Assembly: GCA_945876745.1 (NCBI GenBank)
Contig: CAMCPL010000010.1
Span: 1 to 64,000, forward strand
Direction: 5' to 3'
From: an uncultured Clostridia bacterium
GTDB taxonomy: Bacteria > Bacillota > Clostridia > Oscillospirales > Acutalibacteraceae
DNA length: 64,000 nucleotides
This document shows positions 24,067-30,937 of the stretch, piece after piece. How positions within the stretch are numbered: position 1 is the stretch's first letter; every line of letters starts with the position of its first letter. The notes below the pieces were generated by a model. It made no database searches and was not told the origin of the DNA. It was given only the letters and a program-made list of their open reading frames with translations. Made by a program: the position numbers and the translations under genes.

Positions 24067-24870
24067 TTATAATTCGTTTTTGTCTATTATACCGATGCCG
24101 ATGCCCATTCTTCCGCCGTCAAGCATAAACGCCTTTGCGCTTTTTTGAAGCGAGGTGTTTTCGGGATAATTACGCTTGAAAAGTCGGCGCTTGCCGAAAA
24201 TGCGCTCAATAGCCTGAACGTCAATCGGCAGGGAGTCGACTATTTCAAACAGCGATTGAAACTGTAAAATGTTTGACGAGCTTTTCATAAAAAGATAGTT
24301 TTCTTCAAACAAAAGCCAGCTTTCCGAAAAATAAAACCTGTATTCGTAATCGGGAAAATGCTCTGCGAAAAAATCGTTTGCCTCTTTTATCGAAGCGACG
24401 CAAGCCGCATAATTTAGCTTTTCGCCCTGCGGAATATGAATGTAAATAAGATTTTCGCCATACTTAAAAGGCATTTTTGAGTAGTTGAGCGTTTTGTTTT
24501 TGCAGGGGTAAAGCTGAAACTGAAGTCTGCCGATTTTGAATAATTCGGCGTTCAAGTGATTTTTTATCCAATTATAGTTTTTCAATCCCTTGTTATCGTT
24601 GTTTTCGCACCAAATTGCGATGTCGCTCATTGTATCAAAAAAGATTTTTTCACTTATTCCGAGGCGCTCGTATTCCTTTTTTGTGTATTCAGCGTACTTC
24701 ACGCACGCCGCAAGGCGCATAAGCTCATTTTCTTTTTTAAGACACGAAAATCCGTTTTCTTTACATTTTTCGGCAAGTGATGTGATTTTTTCTTCGTTTG
24801 ATTTAATAAGCTCAAGAAGCCTTTGTTCGAGCTCTTTTTCTAATTTTAAGCGTTTAATTAATTCGTCCAT
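24067..24870 (-). CDS. GNAT-like acyltransferase (NAT_N/GNAT_C type)
   Basis: The 267-residue protein resembles the two-part acyltransferases with a helical N-terminal domain (residues 1-110) and a divergent GNAT fold behind it (FKIGRLQFQLYPC near 115, ENLIYIHIPQGEKL near 138, YRFYFSESWLL near 175). These are found in many Clostridia; their substrate is not known to me. The ATG at 24870 has no Shine-Dalgarno site and coincides with the predicted transcription start of the TTGACA/TAAACT promoter upstream. The track start is accepted because no other good start is present. Confidence 0.65.
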   Translation of the reverse strand: MDELIKRLKLEKELEQRLLELIKSNEEKITSLAEKCKENGFSCLKKENELMRLAACVKYAEYTKKEYERLGISEKIFFDTMSDIAIWCENNDNKGLKNYNWIKNHLNAELFKIGRLQFQLYPCKNKTLNYSKMPFKYGENLIYIHIPQGEKLNYAACVASIKEANDFFAEHFPDYEYRFYFSESWLLFEENYLFMKSSSNILQFQSLFEIVDSLPIDVQAIERIFGKRRLFKRNYPENTSLQKSAKAFMLDGGRMGIGIGIIDKNEL

Positions 24871-24876
24871 AACCGT

Positions 24877-24905
24877 AGTTTATCATCTTAAAGCAGTATT
24901 GTCAA
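24877..24905 (-). promoter_or_regulatory. Promoter of the acyltransferase gene (leaderless)
   Basis: On the minus strand TTGACA (24900-24905) is 17 bases from TAAACT (24877-24882). Six bases follow before the ATG, so the mRNA probably starts at the start codon. Confidence 0.55.
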
Positions 24906-24912
24906 ATAATAA

Positions 24913-24944
24913 TTGTAAACCAAATTAAAATTATAGGTTGACAA
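24913..24944 (+). promoter_or_regulatory. BirA-type biotin operator upstream of bioY
   Basis: TTGTAAACC (24913-24921) and GGTTGACAA (24936-24944) are an inverted pair with one mismatch, spaced by 14 bases. This matches the known operator of the biotin repressor BirA. The right half overlaps the -35 box of the bioY promoter, so binding would block transcription. Confidence 0.75.
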
Positions 24945-24965
24945 TTAGAAATAATGTGCTAAAAT
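24938..24965 (+). promoter_or_regulatory. bioY promoter
   Basis: TTGACA (24938-24943) is 16 bases from TAAAAT (24960-24965). It lies within the intergenic region shared with the divergent acyltransferase gene and is overlapped by the BirA-type operator. Confidence 0.7.
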
Positions 24966-24988
24966 AGTATGGGCTTAGGAGGTAGAAT

Positions 24989-25549
24989 ATGGACGAAAAA
25001 ACAGTAAAAGTAAGTAAAAAACCGAGAATTATTGATATGATTTACGTCGGTCTTTCTGCGGCGCTTATTGCGCTGGGAGCGTGGATTGCCATACCTGTCG
25101 GCGATATTCCGATTACGCTTCAAACTCTTATGATATGCCTTGTTTCGGGACTTTTCGGAATGAAACGAGGTACTCTCTCTGTGTTAATATATATTATTTT
25201 AGGCGCCGTCGGAGTGCCTGTGTTTTCAAATTTCAAGGCAGGGCTCGGCGTGCTTGCGGGACCTACGGGCGGATATATTGTCGGCTTTGTTTTTACGGCG
25301 CTTATTGTCGGTCTTGTAAGTGATAAAATGAAGGGCAGACTTTGGGCAGTTGCGATTGCAATGGTTGTCGGAATTGCCGTTTGTTATATGTTCGGTACGG
25401 CGTGGTTTTATGTTTATATGCAGTCGAAAAAGGCAGTAACGCTTTCGTATATTTTAGGGCTTTGCGTAGTTCCGTATATTGTGCCCGATGTTGTAAAAAC
25501 GGCGATTGCGTGCGTTTTGGTTAGCAGACTTAAAAAATTTGTGAAATAA
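24989..25549 (+). CDS. bioY: Biotin transporter S component BioY
   Basis: This 186-residue membrane protein imports biotin as the specificity subunit of an ECF transporter, or alone at high expression. The family features are IPVGDIPITLQTLMICLVSG near residue 32 and LGVLAGPTGGYIVGF near 90, with six hydrophobic segments. The ATG has AGGAGGT upstream. No ecfT or ecfA is adjacent, so it would use the shared energising unit, possibly that at 14-16 kb. Control by BirA is supported by the operator at 24913. Confidence 0.93.
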   Translation: MDEKTVKVSKKPRIIDMIYVGLSAALIALGAWIAIPVGDIPITLQTLMICLVSGLFGMKRGTLSVLIYIILGAVGVPVFSNFKAGLGVLAGPTGGYIVGFVFTALIVGLVSDKMKGRLWAVAIAMVVGIAVCYMFGTAWFYVYMQSKKAVTLSYILGLCVVPYIVPDVVKTAIACVLVSRLKKFVK

Positions 25550-25553
25550 GTAA

Positions 25554-25582
25554 TTGACTAAACGCTGTTGTGAAATTATAAT
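25554..25582 (+). promoter_or_regulatory. Promoter of the TtcA-like gene (leaderless)
   Basis: TTGACT (25554-25559) is 17 bases from a perfect TATAAT (25577-25582). Six bases separate the -10 box from the ATG at 25589, which places the transcription start at the start codon. Confidence 0.65.
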
Positions 25583-25588
25583 ATCCTT

Positions 25589-26452
25589 ATGGAAAATTCA
25601 GTAGTAGAAAGCAATATCTCCGAGCGTGATTACAGGGATATTGAACGCAGTATTCAAAAGAAATTTCATCGTTCGATTTGGAGTAAGTTCGTAGCAGGAA
25701 TAAACGAATATAACCTTGTTGAGCCTAATGACAAAATTGCGGTTTGTATCTCCGGCGGTAAGGACAGTATGCTTATGGCAAAGCTGTTTCAGGAGCTTAA
25801 AAGACACAATAAATTTTCGTTTGAGCTTGTGTTTTTAGTAATGGACCCCGGATATACCGAAGCGAACAGGAAAAAAATCGAGGAAAACGCAAGGCTTCTT
25901 AATGTTCCGATAACGGTTTTTGAAAGTAATATTTTCGATAGCGTTTTTCATATTGAAAAATCACCCTGCTATCTTTGCGCAAGAATGAGAAGAGGCTATC
26001 TTTACAGCAAGGCGCAGAGTCTCGGCTGTAACAAAATCGCCCTCGGTCATCATTACGACGACGTTATCGAAACGGTGCTTATGGGTATGCTGTACGGCGG
26101 TCAGGTTCAGACTATGATGCCTAAGCTACATTCTACAAATTTTGAGGGTATGGAGCTTATAAGACCGCTTTATATGGTGCGAGAGCAGGATATTAAGCAT
26201 TGGCGTGATTATAATAATCTTGAGTTTTTGCAGTGTGCCTGCAAGTTTACCGAGGAAAACAAAACCGTTAAGGCAACAGGCGACAGTGCTTCAAAAAGGC
26301 TTGAAATAAAGCATCTCATTGCCGAGATGTCAAAAATTAATCCGCAGGTAGAGCAGAATATTTTTAAGTCGGTCGAAAATGTTAATCTCTCAACCGTTAT
26401 TGCCTATAAGGATAAGCAGGGCGAGCGCCATCATTTTTTGGACGAGTACTGA
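25589..26452 (+). CDS. TtcA-like tRNA thiolation ATPase
   Basis: This 287-residue PP-loop ATPase has the signature ISGGKDSM near residue 54, the cysteine motif CYLCARMRRGYLY near 125 and a further CACKF near 210, as in the TtcA family that thiolates C32 of tRNA or related positions through an iron-sulphur cluster. HHYDDVIET is the second ATPase motif. No other start is possible without cutting conserved sequence, since the next methionine is beyond the P-loop. There is no ribosome binding site before the ATG (TATCCTT), and the promoter lies right in front, so it is probably translated leaderless. The exact modified base is not certain. Confidence 0.8.
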   Translation: MENSVVESNISERDYRDIERSIQKKFHRSIWSKFVAGINEYNLVEPNDKIAVCISGGKDSMLMAKLFQELKRHNKFSFELVFLVMDPGYTEANRKKIEENARLLNVPITVFESNIFDSVFHIEKSPCYLCARMRRGYLYSKAQSLGCNKIALGHHYDDVIETVLMGMLYGGQVQTMMPKLHSTNFEGMELIRPLYMVREQDIKHWRDYNNLEFLQCACKFTEENKTVKATGDSASKRLEIKHLIAEMSKINPQVEQNIFKSVENVNLSTVIAYKDKQGERHHFLDEY

Positions 26453-26516
26453 TTTGAGACGGTTATGAATTATTATGCTCCCTTTGTCATATGATTGTGT
26501 GACAGGGGGAGTTTTT

Positions 26517-27218
26517 ATGTTGTCTGCAATTTTAGGTATGATAGGTGCAAACCTGCTGTACTTTATTCTTCACATTCAAAACGGCTCAAGTTTTCCGAAG
26601 CCGCTTAGCGCAAAGGAGGAAAGGGCGTATCTCGAAAAGGCTTCGCAGGGAGATATGAGCGCCAGAGAGACTTTGATTGAGCGTAATTTAAGGCTTGTCA
26701 GCCATATTTGTAAAAAATATTATGCAAAAACAAACGACGCCGACGATTTGATATCAATAGGTACGATAGGGCTTATTAAAGCCGTGGACAGCTTCGATTA
26801 TTCAAAGGGTACACGCTTTTCTACCTACGCCTCGCGTTGCGTCGAAAATGAAATTTTGATGTATTTTCGCAGTCTTAAAAAGCAAAACGGCGAGATATTT
26901 TTGGGCGACGCAATAGACAGCGACAAGGACGGTAATCCGCTGACGGTTGAGGATATCATAAGCGACGATGAGGACATAGTCGACGAGCTTGAAAAGAAGC
27001 GAAAATGGGCGGTCATAAGCTCATTTATCAACGATATGCAGGATAAACGCGAAAAGCAAATACTCATTCTGCGCTACGGACTTAATAATAAAAAGCCGCT
27101 TACCCAAAGGGAAGTGGCTCAAAGGCTGAATATCAGCCGTTCATATGTCAGCAGAATCGAGAAAAAGGTTCTCACCGACCTTGCCGATAAATTTGAAGAG
27201 TACGAAAATAAAAAGTAA
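26517..27218 (+). CDS. sigK: Sporulation sigma factor SigK-type
   Basis: This 233-residue sigma-70 family protein has an N-terminal hydrophobic pro-sequence (LSAILGMIGANLLYFILHIQ) followed by SSFPKPLS and region 2 (AYLEKASQGDMSARETLIERNLRLVSHICKKYY), then region 4 (QREVAQRLNISRSYVSRIEKK). The pro-sequence and SFPKPLS are the marks of the mother-cell sporulation factor SigK, which is activated by cleavage. The ATG at 26517 after GGGGGAG is chosen over 26475. The gene is whole, with no skin-type insertion. Upstream lies GAATTATT with CATATGAT 13 bases further on (26467-26495), a weak candidate for a SigE-type promoter. Confidence 0.88.
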   Translation: MLSAILGMIGANLLYFILHIQNGSSFPKPLSAKEERAYLEKASQGDMSARETLIERNLRLVSHICKKYYAKTNDADDLISIGTIGLIKAVDSFDYSKGTRFSTYASRCVENEILMYFRSLKKQNGEIFLGDAIDSDKDGNPLTVEDIISDDEDIVDELEKKRKWAVISSFINDMQDKREKQILILRYGLNNKKPLTQREVAQRLNISRSYVSRIEKKVLTDLADKFEEYENKK

Positions 27219-27222
27219 CAAT

Positions 27223-27263
27223 TAGGCAATAAAGAGAAGGTTCGGCTTATTCTTTATTGCCTA
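27223..27263. terminator. Bidirectional hairpin between sigK and the DUF4430 gene
   Basis: A 13-bp perfect stem (TAGGCAATAAAGA with TCTTTATTGCCTA) lies between the two convergent genes. On the minus strand it is followed by a T-rich tail (AATTGTTACTTTTTATTTT). Confidence 0.75.
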
Positions 27264-27953
27264 CCCTGTCACGGTATAGTAAAACACGATATTTTCGCCG
27301 CCTGTGAGCTTGTAATAGCCGCTGCTTCGGTTTGCGTCAACGCCGTTTACCTTGTATTTCCAGCCGCTTTGAGAACCGCAGTCGAACTCGTCAATGTTGT
27401 TGATACCGGCAACATAAACGCCGTAGCCTGACGAACGTGAGTTGAGAATAATCGAATTATCGTCGCACGCTTTTTCTAATATGTCAAACACCGTGTCGCC
27501 CGAATTAACAGTACAGGTGTAGCTGCTGAGTATGTATCCGTCTTGAGGTACATATTTCTCGTGTCCCGGCTTCAAATCGTTCATATTACTCAAAATCGCC
27601 TTGCACTCAATGGTGAGTGTACAGGTGATTTCTTTTTTTGAAGTGGTCGACTTAGCCGTCGTTGTCGGCTTTGCAGTTGATTGTACGGTTGTTTTTTCTG
27701 CTTTGTTTTGTTTGGTAGTGACTTTTGATGAGTCGGCTGTTTCTTCTTTTGCCGTGCTTTCTTCTTTCTCGTTTGACGCTTCGGTTGTTTCTTCCTCTTC
27801 TTGAGTTAAAAATGAGGAGGTTGTAGTTTGCTCGGCAGAGCTTTCGTGGTTGCTATTGCTTTTAACCGATGTGTTATTTACACACGAGGCAAAACACAGA
27901 CAAAGCACCGCCGTTAAAAGCAGTGCCGTTATTCTTTTAATATTACTTTTCAA
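27261..27953 (-). CDS. Lipoprotein with DUF4430 (transcobalamin-like C-terminal) domain
   Basis: The 230-residue protein starts with a signal peptide and lipobox (LCFASC, Cys at about 24). A long, low-complexity Thr/Ser/Glu/Lys-rich linker follows to about residue 110, then a C-terminal domain (GDTVFDILEKACDD, GSQSGWKYKVNG, VFYYTVTG) of the DUF4430 type found on many Gram-positive surface proteins. It would be anchored in the membrane with the domain held away from the cell. Its start overlaps the end of the HPr-kinase-like gene by 11 bases, so they are probably one operon. What it binds is unknown. Confidence 0.75.
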   Translation of the reverse strand: MKSNIKRITALLLTAVLCLCFASCVNNTSVKSNSNHESSAEQTTTSSFLTQEEEETTEASNEKEESTAKEETADSSKVTTKQNKAEKTTVQSTAKPTTTAKSTTSKKEITCTLTIECKAILSNMNDLKPGHEKYVPQDGYILSSYTCTVNSGDTVFDILEKACDDNSIILNSRSSGYGVYVAGINNIDEFDCGSQSGWKYKVNGVDANRSSGYYKLTGGENIVFYYTVTG

Positions 27954-28674
27954 AATCCGATAAATCCTTTTTCATAGCGTTGTAGCTGCATTCAACAGCC
28001 TCGTCGGAGATGTTGCAGCCGAGCTGATAAATCGGCACCTTGTTGAAAATTTCCGTGAGGTTGTCGAGCAGTTTGTTCATATTTTGCTCGCCTAAACGGC
28101 GGATTGTCTGACTGAAAATATTAAACAATGCCTTTGATGTTTCGGCGCTTTTTATCCAGTTATTCTCGCTTCTCTCTAAAAAGCATATTCCTGCAAGCGG
28201 TGCAATCGTCGGGGTGGAGTAGTCGTACTTTCCACTCCACGGCGTGCCGCAGGCATAAACGGTGTCACCGATAATTCGAATAGCCGGCTTGTCGTCGTTT
28301 AGCATATAAGCTCTGTCGCCGAAGCGCTTGAGCCAAAGCTGGGTGTGAGTCGATTTGCCTGTTCCGCTGTCTGCGCTGAAAGCATATGCAACGCCGTCTA
28401 CAACTATACACGATGAATGAAGCAAAATTCCGTCGTACTGAATGAGCTGTGTGTAAAAATCGCTTCCGGTGAGCATATATTCCCAGTCGTTTTGAGTAAG
28501 CTCCGGATGCTCTGCCATAGCTTCAAGAACTCTTTGCCTGTCAACGTTTATGTCAATATCAAATTTTTGGTTTTCATCCTGATTTTCGGCAAGATAAGCC
28601 TGTGCCTGCGCCTGACTTCTTCCGCCGCAGTTGTTCATTCTTACCTTAAGTCCTGCTATATCGTAAAACGGCAT
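27943..28674 (-). CDS. HPr-kinase/phosphorylase-like ATPase
   Basis: This 243-residue protein has a P-loop SADSGTGKSTHTQLW near residue 100 and a following LNDDKPAI motif, the arrangement of the HPr kinase catalytic fold (PEPCK-like). It is shorter than HprK and lacks the N-terminal domain and the phosphorylase loop. Such proteins are common in Clostridia, in some genomes near peptide-modification or SynChlorMet-type genes; no substrate can be assigned. The promoter at 28710 and AAGG before the ATG support the start. Confidence 0.65.
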   Translation of the reverse strand: MPFYDIAGLKVRMNNCGGRSQAQAQAYLAENQDENQKFDIDINVDRQRVLEAMAEHPELTQNDWEYMLTGSDFYTQLIQYDGILLHSSCIVVDGVAYAFSADSGTGKSTHTQLWLKRFGDRAYMLNDDKPAIRIIGDTVYACGTPWSGKYDYSTPTIAPLAGICFLERSENNWIKSAETSKALFNIFSQTIRRLGEQNMNKLLDNLTEIFNKVPIYQLGCNISDEAVECSYNAMKKDLSDFEK

Positions 28675-28709
28675 AATTTTTTCCTTTGCTGTTATAATAT
28701 ATTTATATA

Positions 28710-28738
28710 ATTATAAGACAAAAGCAGCTTGCAGTCAA
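28710..28738 (-). promoter_or_regulatory. Promoter of the HPr-kinase-like/DUF4430 operon
   Basis: On the minus strand TTGACT (28733-28738) is 17 bases from TATAAT (28710-28715). Confidence 0.6.
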
Positions 28739-28772
28739 CCTCGACATCATATTTTTTATAAATTAAGTAATT

Positions 28773-28800
28773 TTGGTATTGAAATTTTTTGATATATAAT
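28773..28800 (+). promoter_or_regulatory. Promoter upstream of the TrmH-type gene
   Basis: TTGGTA (28773-28778) is 16 bases from TATAAT (28795-28800). The leader to the start codon is about 120 bases and has an open frame (see findings). This is the only probable promoter for the long run of genes to ftsY and beyond. Confidence 0.45.
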
Positions 28801-28929
28801 GTATATTAAATAATATATAATTTTATAGACAACGGTGATTTTCTTAAACGAAAAGCAGAACGGGTAATTTTTAGCGGCAAGCAGCTGTTTATTTCGCCCA
28901 AGCAAATTAAGCACGCAACGGAGATGTGT

Positions 28930-29703
28930 ATGGAAAAAATCACAAGCAAAAATAATAGCTTGATTAAGGACACAAAAAAGCTTTTCACCTCCTCAAGGTA
29001 CAGATACGAAAAGGGTATGTTTGTATTGGAGGGCGCGAGGCTCTGCTTTGATGTCCTTAATTCTGTTTATGAAACCGAGGATTTGTTTTTTACCGAGGAT
29101 ATGCAGGAAAAGTACGGCGACAAAATTGAGGCGCTGTCTCGTGCATGCAAAAGCTCGTATATAATCACTCCCGAAATCAGTCAAAAGCTGTCGGAGACAA
29201 AAAGTCCGCAGGGAATTTTTGCCTGTGTGAAGATGAACTCTGAAAAGAGTGTTGCATCGGGTAATAAAATAATTGTGCTTGATAATGTTCAGGACCCGTC
29301 AAACGTCGGAGCAATAATCCGCAGTGCAGAGGCGCTCGGAATTGATACGGTAATAACCTATCGAGGCTGTGATGTCTATAACCCGAAAGCTATTCGCGCT
29401 TCAATGGGCGGCGTGCTTCGAATGAATATTTGCAACGTAAACGATTTGTGCGCCGAGCTCAAAACGCTTAAAAGCAAGGGCTTTATGATTTACTCAACAG
29501 TTCCAGACAGAAAAGCAAAACATATTACCGAGCTTGATTTTTCTACGCCGACTGCCTGCGTTATCGGAAACGAGGCAAACGGAGTGGAAGACGAGGTTAA
29601 GGCAGTCTCTGATTTGCTCATAACAATTCCGATGCTTGGCAGGGCGGAAAGCCTGAATGCTTCGGTAGCCGCTTCTATAACAATGTGGGAGATGCTTCGA
29701 TGA
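28930..29703 (+). CDS. TrmH/SpoU-family RNA 2'-O-methyltransferase
   Basis: This 257-residue SPOUT methyltransferase has the three family motifs: LDNVQDPSNVGAIIRSAEA near residue 120, VIGNEANGVEDEV near 215 and LGRAESLNASVAASI near the C-terminus. The N-terminal 100 residues form the substrate-binding domain. It probably methylates rRNA or tRNA; the exact site is not evident. I prefer the ATG at 28930, 8 bases after ACGGAG, to that at 28924. It overlaps dprA by 4 bases (ATGA). Confidence 0.88.
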   Translation: MEKITSKNNSLIKDTKKLFTSSRYRYEKGMFVLEGARLCFDVLNSVYETEDLFFTEDMQEKYGDKIEALSRACKSSYIITPEISQKLSETKSPQGIFACVKMNSEKSVASGNKIIVLDNVQDPSNVGAIIRSAEALGIDTVITYRGCDVYNPKAIRASMGGVLRMNICNVNDLCAELKTLKSKGFMIYSTVPDRKAKHITELDFSTPTACVIGNEANGVEDEVKAVSDLLITIPMLGRAESLNASVAASITMWEMLR

Positions 29704-30908
29704 GTGACAAAAGATATTGGATTTGGCTTCAGCTTTGTCTGGGCGCCGGTAAGAGGTTTTCTCCCATAATCGAATATTTCGGCTCGGTGGAAAACGTGTA
29801 TAACAGTAATTATCTTCAGCGTAAGGCGTGTCTTCTGATTAAAGATAAGCTGCTTGACAGAATGGAAGAAACCGATATATCAAAGGCTGATGAAATAATT
29901 GAACTTTGCAAAAATAACGATTGGCAAATAATAACCTTTGAAGACGATGAGTATCCTAAAAAGCTGAAAAATATTTACGACCCGCCCGCCGTGCTTTATG
30001 TAAGCGGTGAAATGCCCGATGTCGATAATATGCTGACTCTCGGCGTTGTGGGAACACGTAAGGCTTCGCCATATGCACTCAATTGTGCGAGAGTTGTATC
30101 GAAGGGCATTGCAAGGTGCAACGGCATAATTGTCAGCGGCGGTGCACTCGGAGTAGATACCGCTTCTCACGAGGGAGCACTCTCGGCAAACGGAAAAACG
30201 ATTGTTGTTTTAGGCTGCGGACTTGCGTGTAATTATCTGTCAACTAATAACGATCTTCGCCGAAAGGCGTCAATGTCAGGCGCTGTAATCAGCGAATATC
30301 CGCCCGATACTCCTGCAACGAAGTTTACATTTCCGCTGAGAAACAGAATAATAAGCGGTCTTTCGGACGGAGTTTATGTTGTTGAGGCAGGAGACAGAAG
30401 CGGTTCGCTTATTACCGCTTCTTATGCAGCCGACCAAAGCAGAGATTTGTTTGCAACGCCCGCTTCGATTTTTGACGAGGGCTTCAACGGAACAAACCGA
30501 CTGATAGAAGACGGAGCAATTCCCGTTACTTCAATCAAGGCGATTGTTTCCCACTATACTCAAAGGTATAAAACGCTTGATACGACAGGGCTTGCAACAA
30601 TCCGTGAGCTTTTGAGCGACGAATATGCCGATAAAACGATACCCGACGAGCTTGAAGAACAGCTTACCTTTGAAAACATCGGCGAGCACAGACAGGCAAG
30701 GTCGGAGATAGACAGAAAAGCGTCAATGCTTAAAGGAAATGAAAAAGCGGTTTTTGACGCGCTGAGCGATGACTTTACCGATACCGATACAATATGCGCA
30801 AAATCAGGCTTGAGCGTTCACATAGTTTTGATGAGCCTGACAATGCTTGAGCTTGACGGCTTGGCGGAGGCAGGAATGGGAAAACGCTATCGCAAAAAGC
30901 AATCATAA
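29700..30908 (+). CDS. dprA: DNA-processing protein DprA
   Basis: This 402-residue protein loads RecA on incoming single-stranded DNA during transformation. The Rossmann-like core has GTRKASPYAL, IVSGGALGVDTASHEGAL, SEYPPDTP and NRIISGLSDGV. The N-terminal SAM-like region is present and a C-terminal winged helix (AVFDALSDDFTDTDTICAK) ends the protein. The ATG at 29700 overlaps the stop of the previous gene. topA follows after 29 bases, the usual neighbour in Clostridia. Confidence 0.92.
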   Translation: MSDKRYWIWLQLCLGAGKRFSPIIEYFGSVENVYNSNYLQRKACLLIKDKLLDRMEETDISKADEIIELCKNNDWQIITFEDDEYPKKLKNIYDPPAVLYVSGEMPDVDNMLTLGVVGTRKASPYALNCARVVSKGIARCNGIIVSGGALGVDTASHEGALSANGKTIVVLGCGLACNYLSTNNDLRRKASMSGAVISEYPPDTPATKFTFPLRNRIISGLSDGVYVVEAGDRSGSLITASYAADQSRDLFATPASIFDEGFNGTNRLIEDGAIPVTSIKAIVSHYTQRYKTLDTTGLATIRELLSDEYADKTIPDELEEQLTFENIGEHRQARSEIDRKASMLKGNEKAVFDALSDDFTDTDTICAKSGLSVHIVLMSLTMLELDGLAEAGMGKRYRKKQS

Positions 30909-30937
30909 CAAACGCAACACCGAAAGGAATAAAAATA

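Noticed and set aside
26467-26495. Firm SigE promoter in front of sigK
   Set aside because: The match is loose with two or more differences in the -10 part, so it is mentioned only as a possibility.
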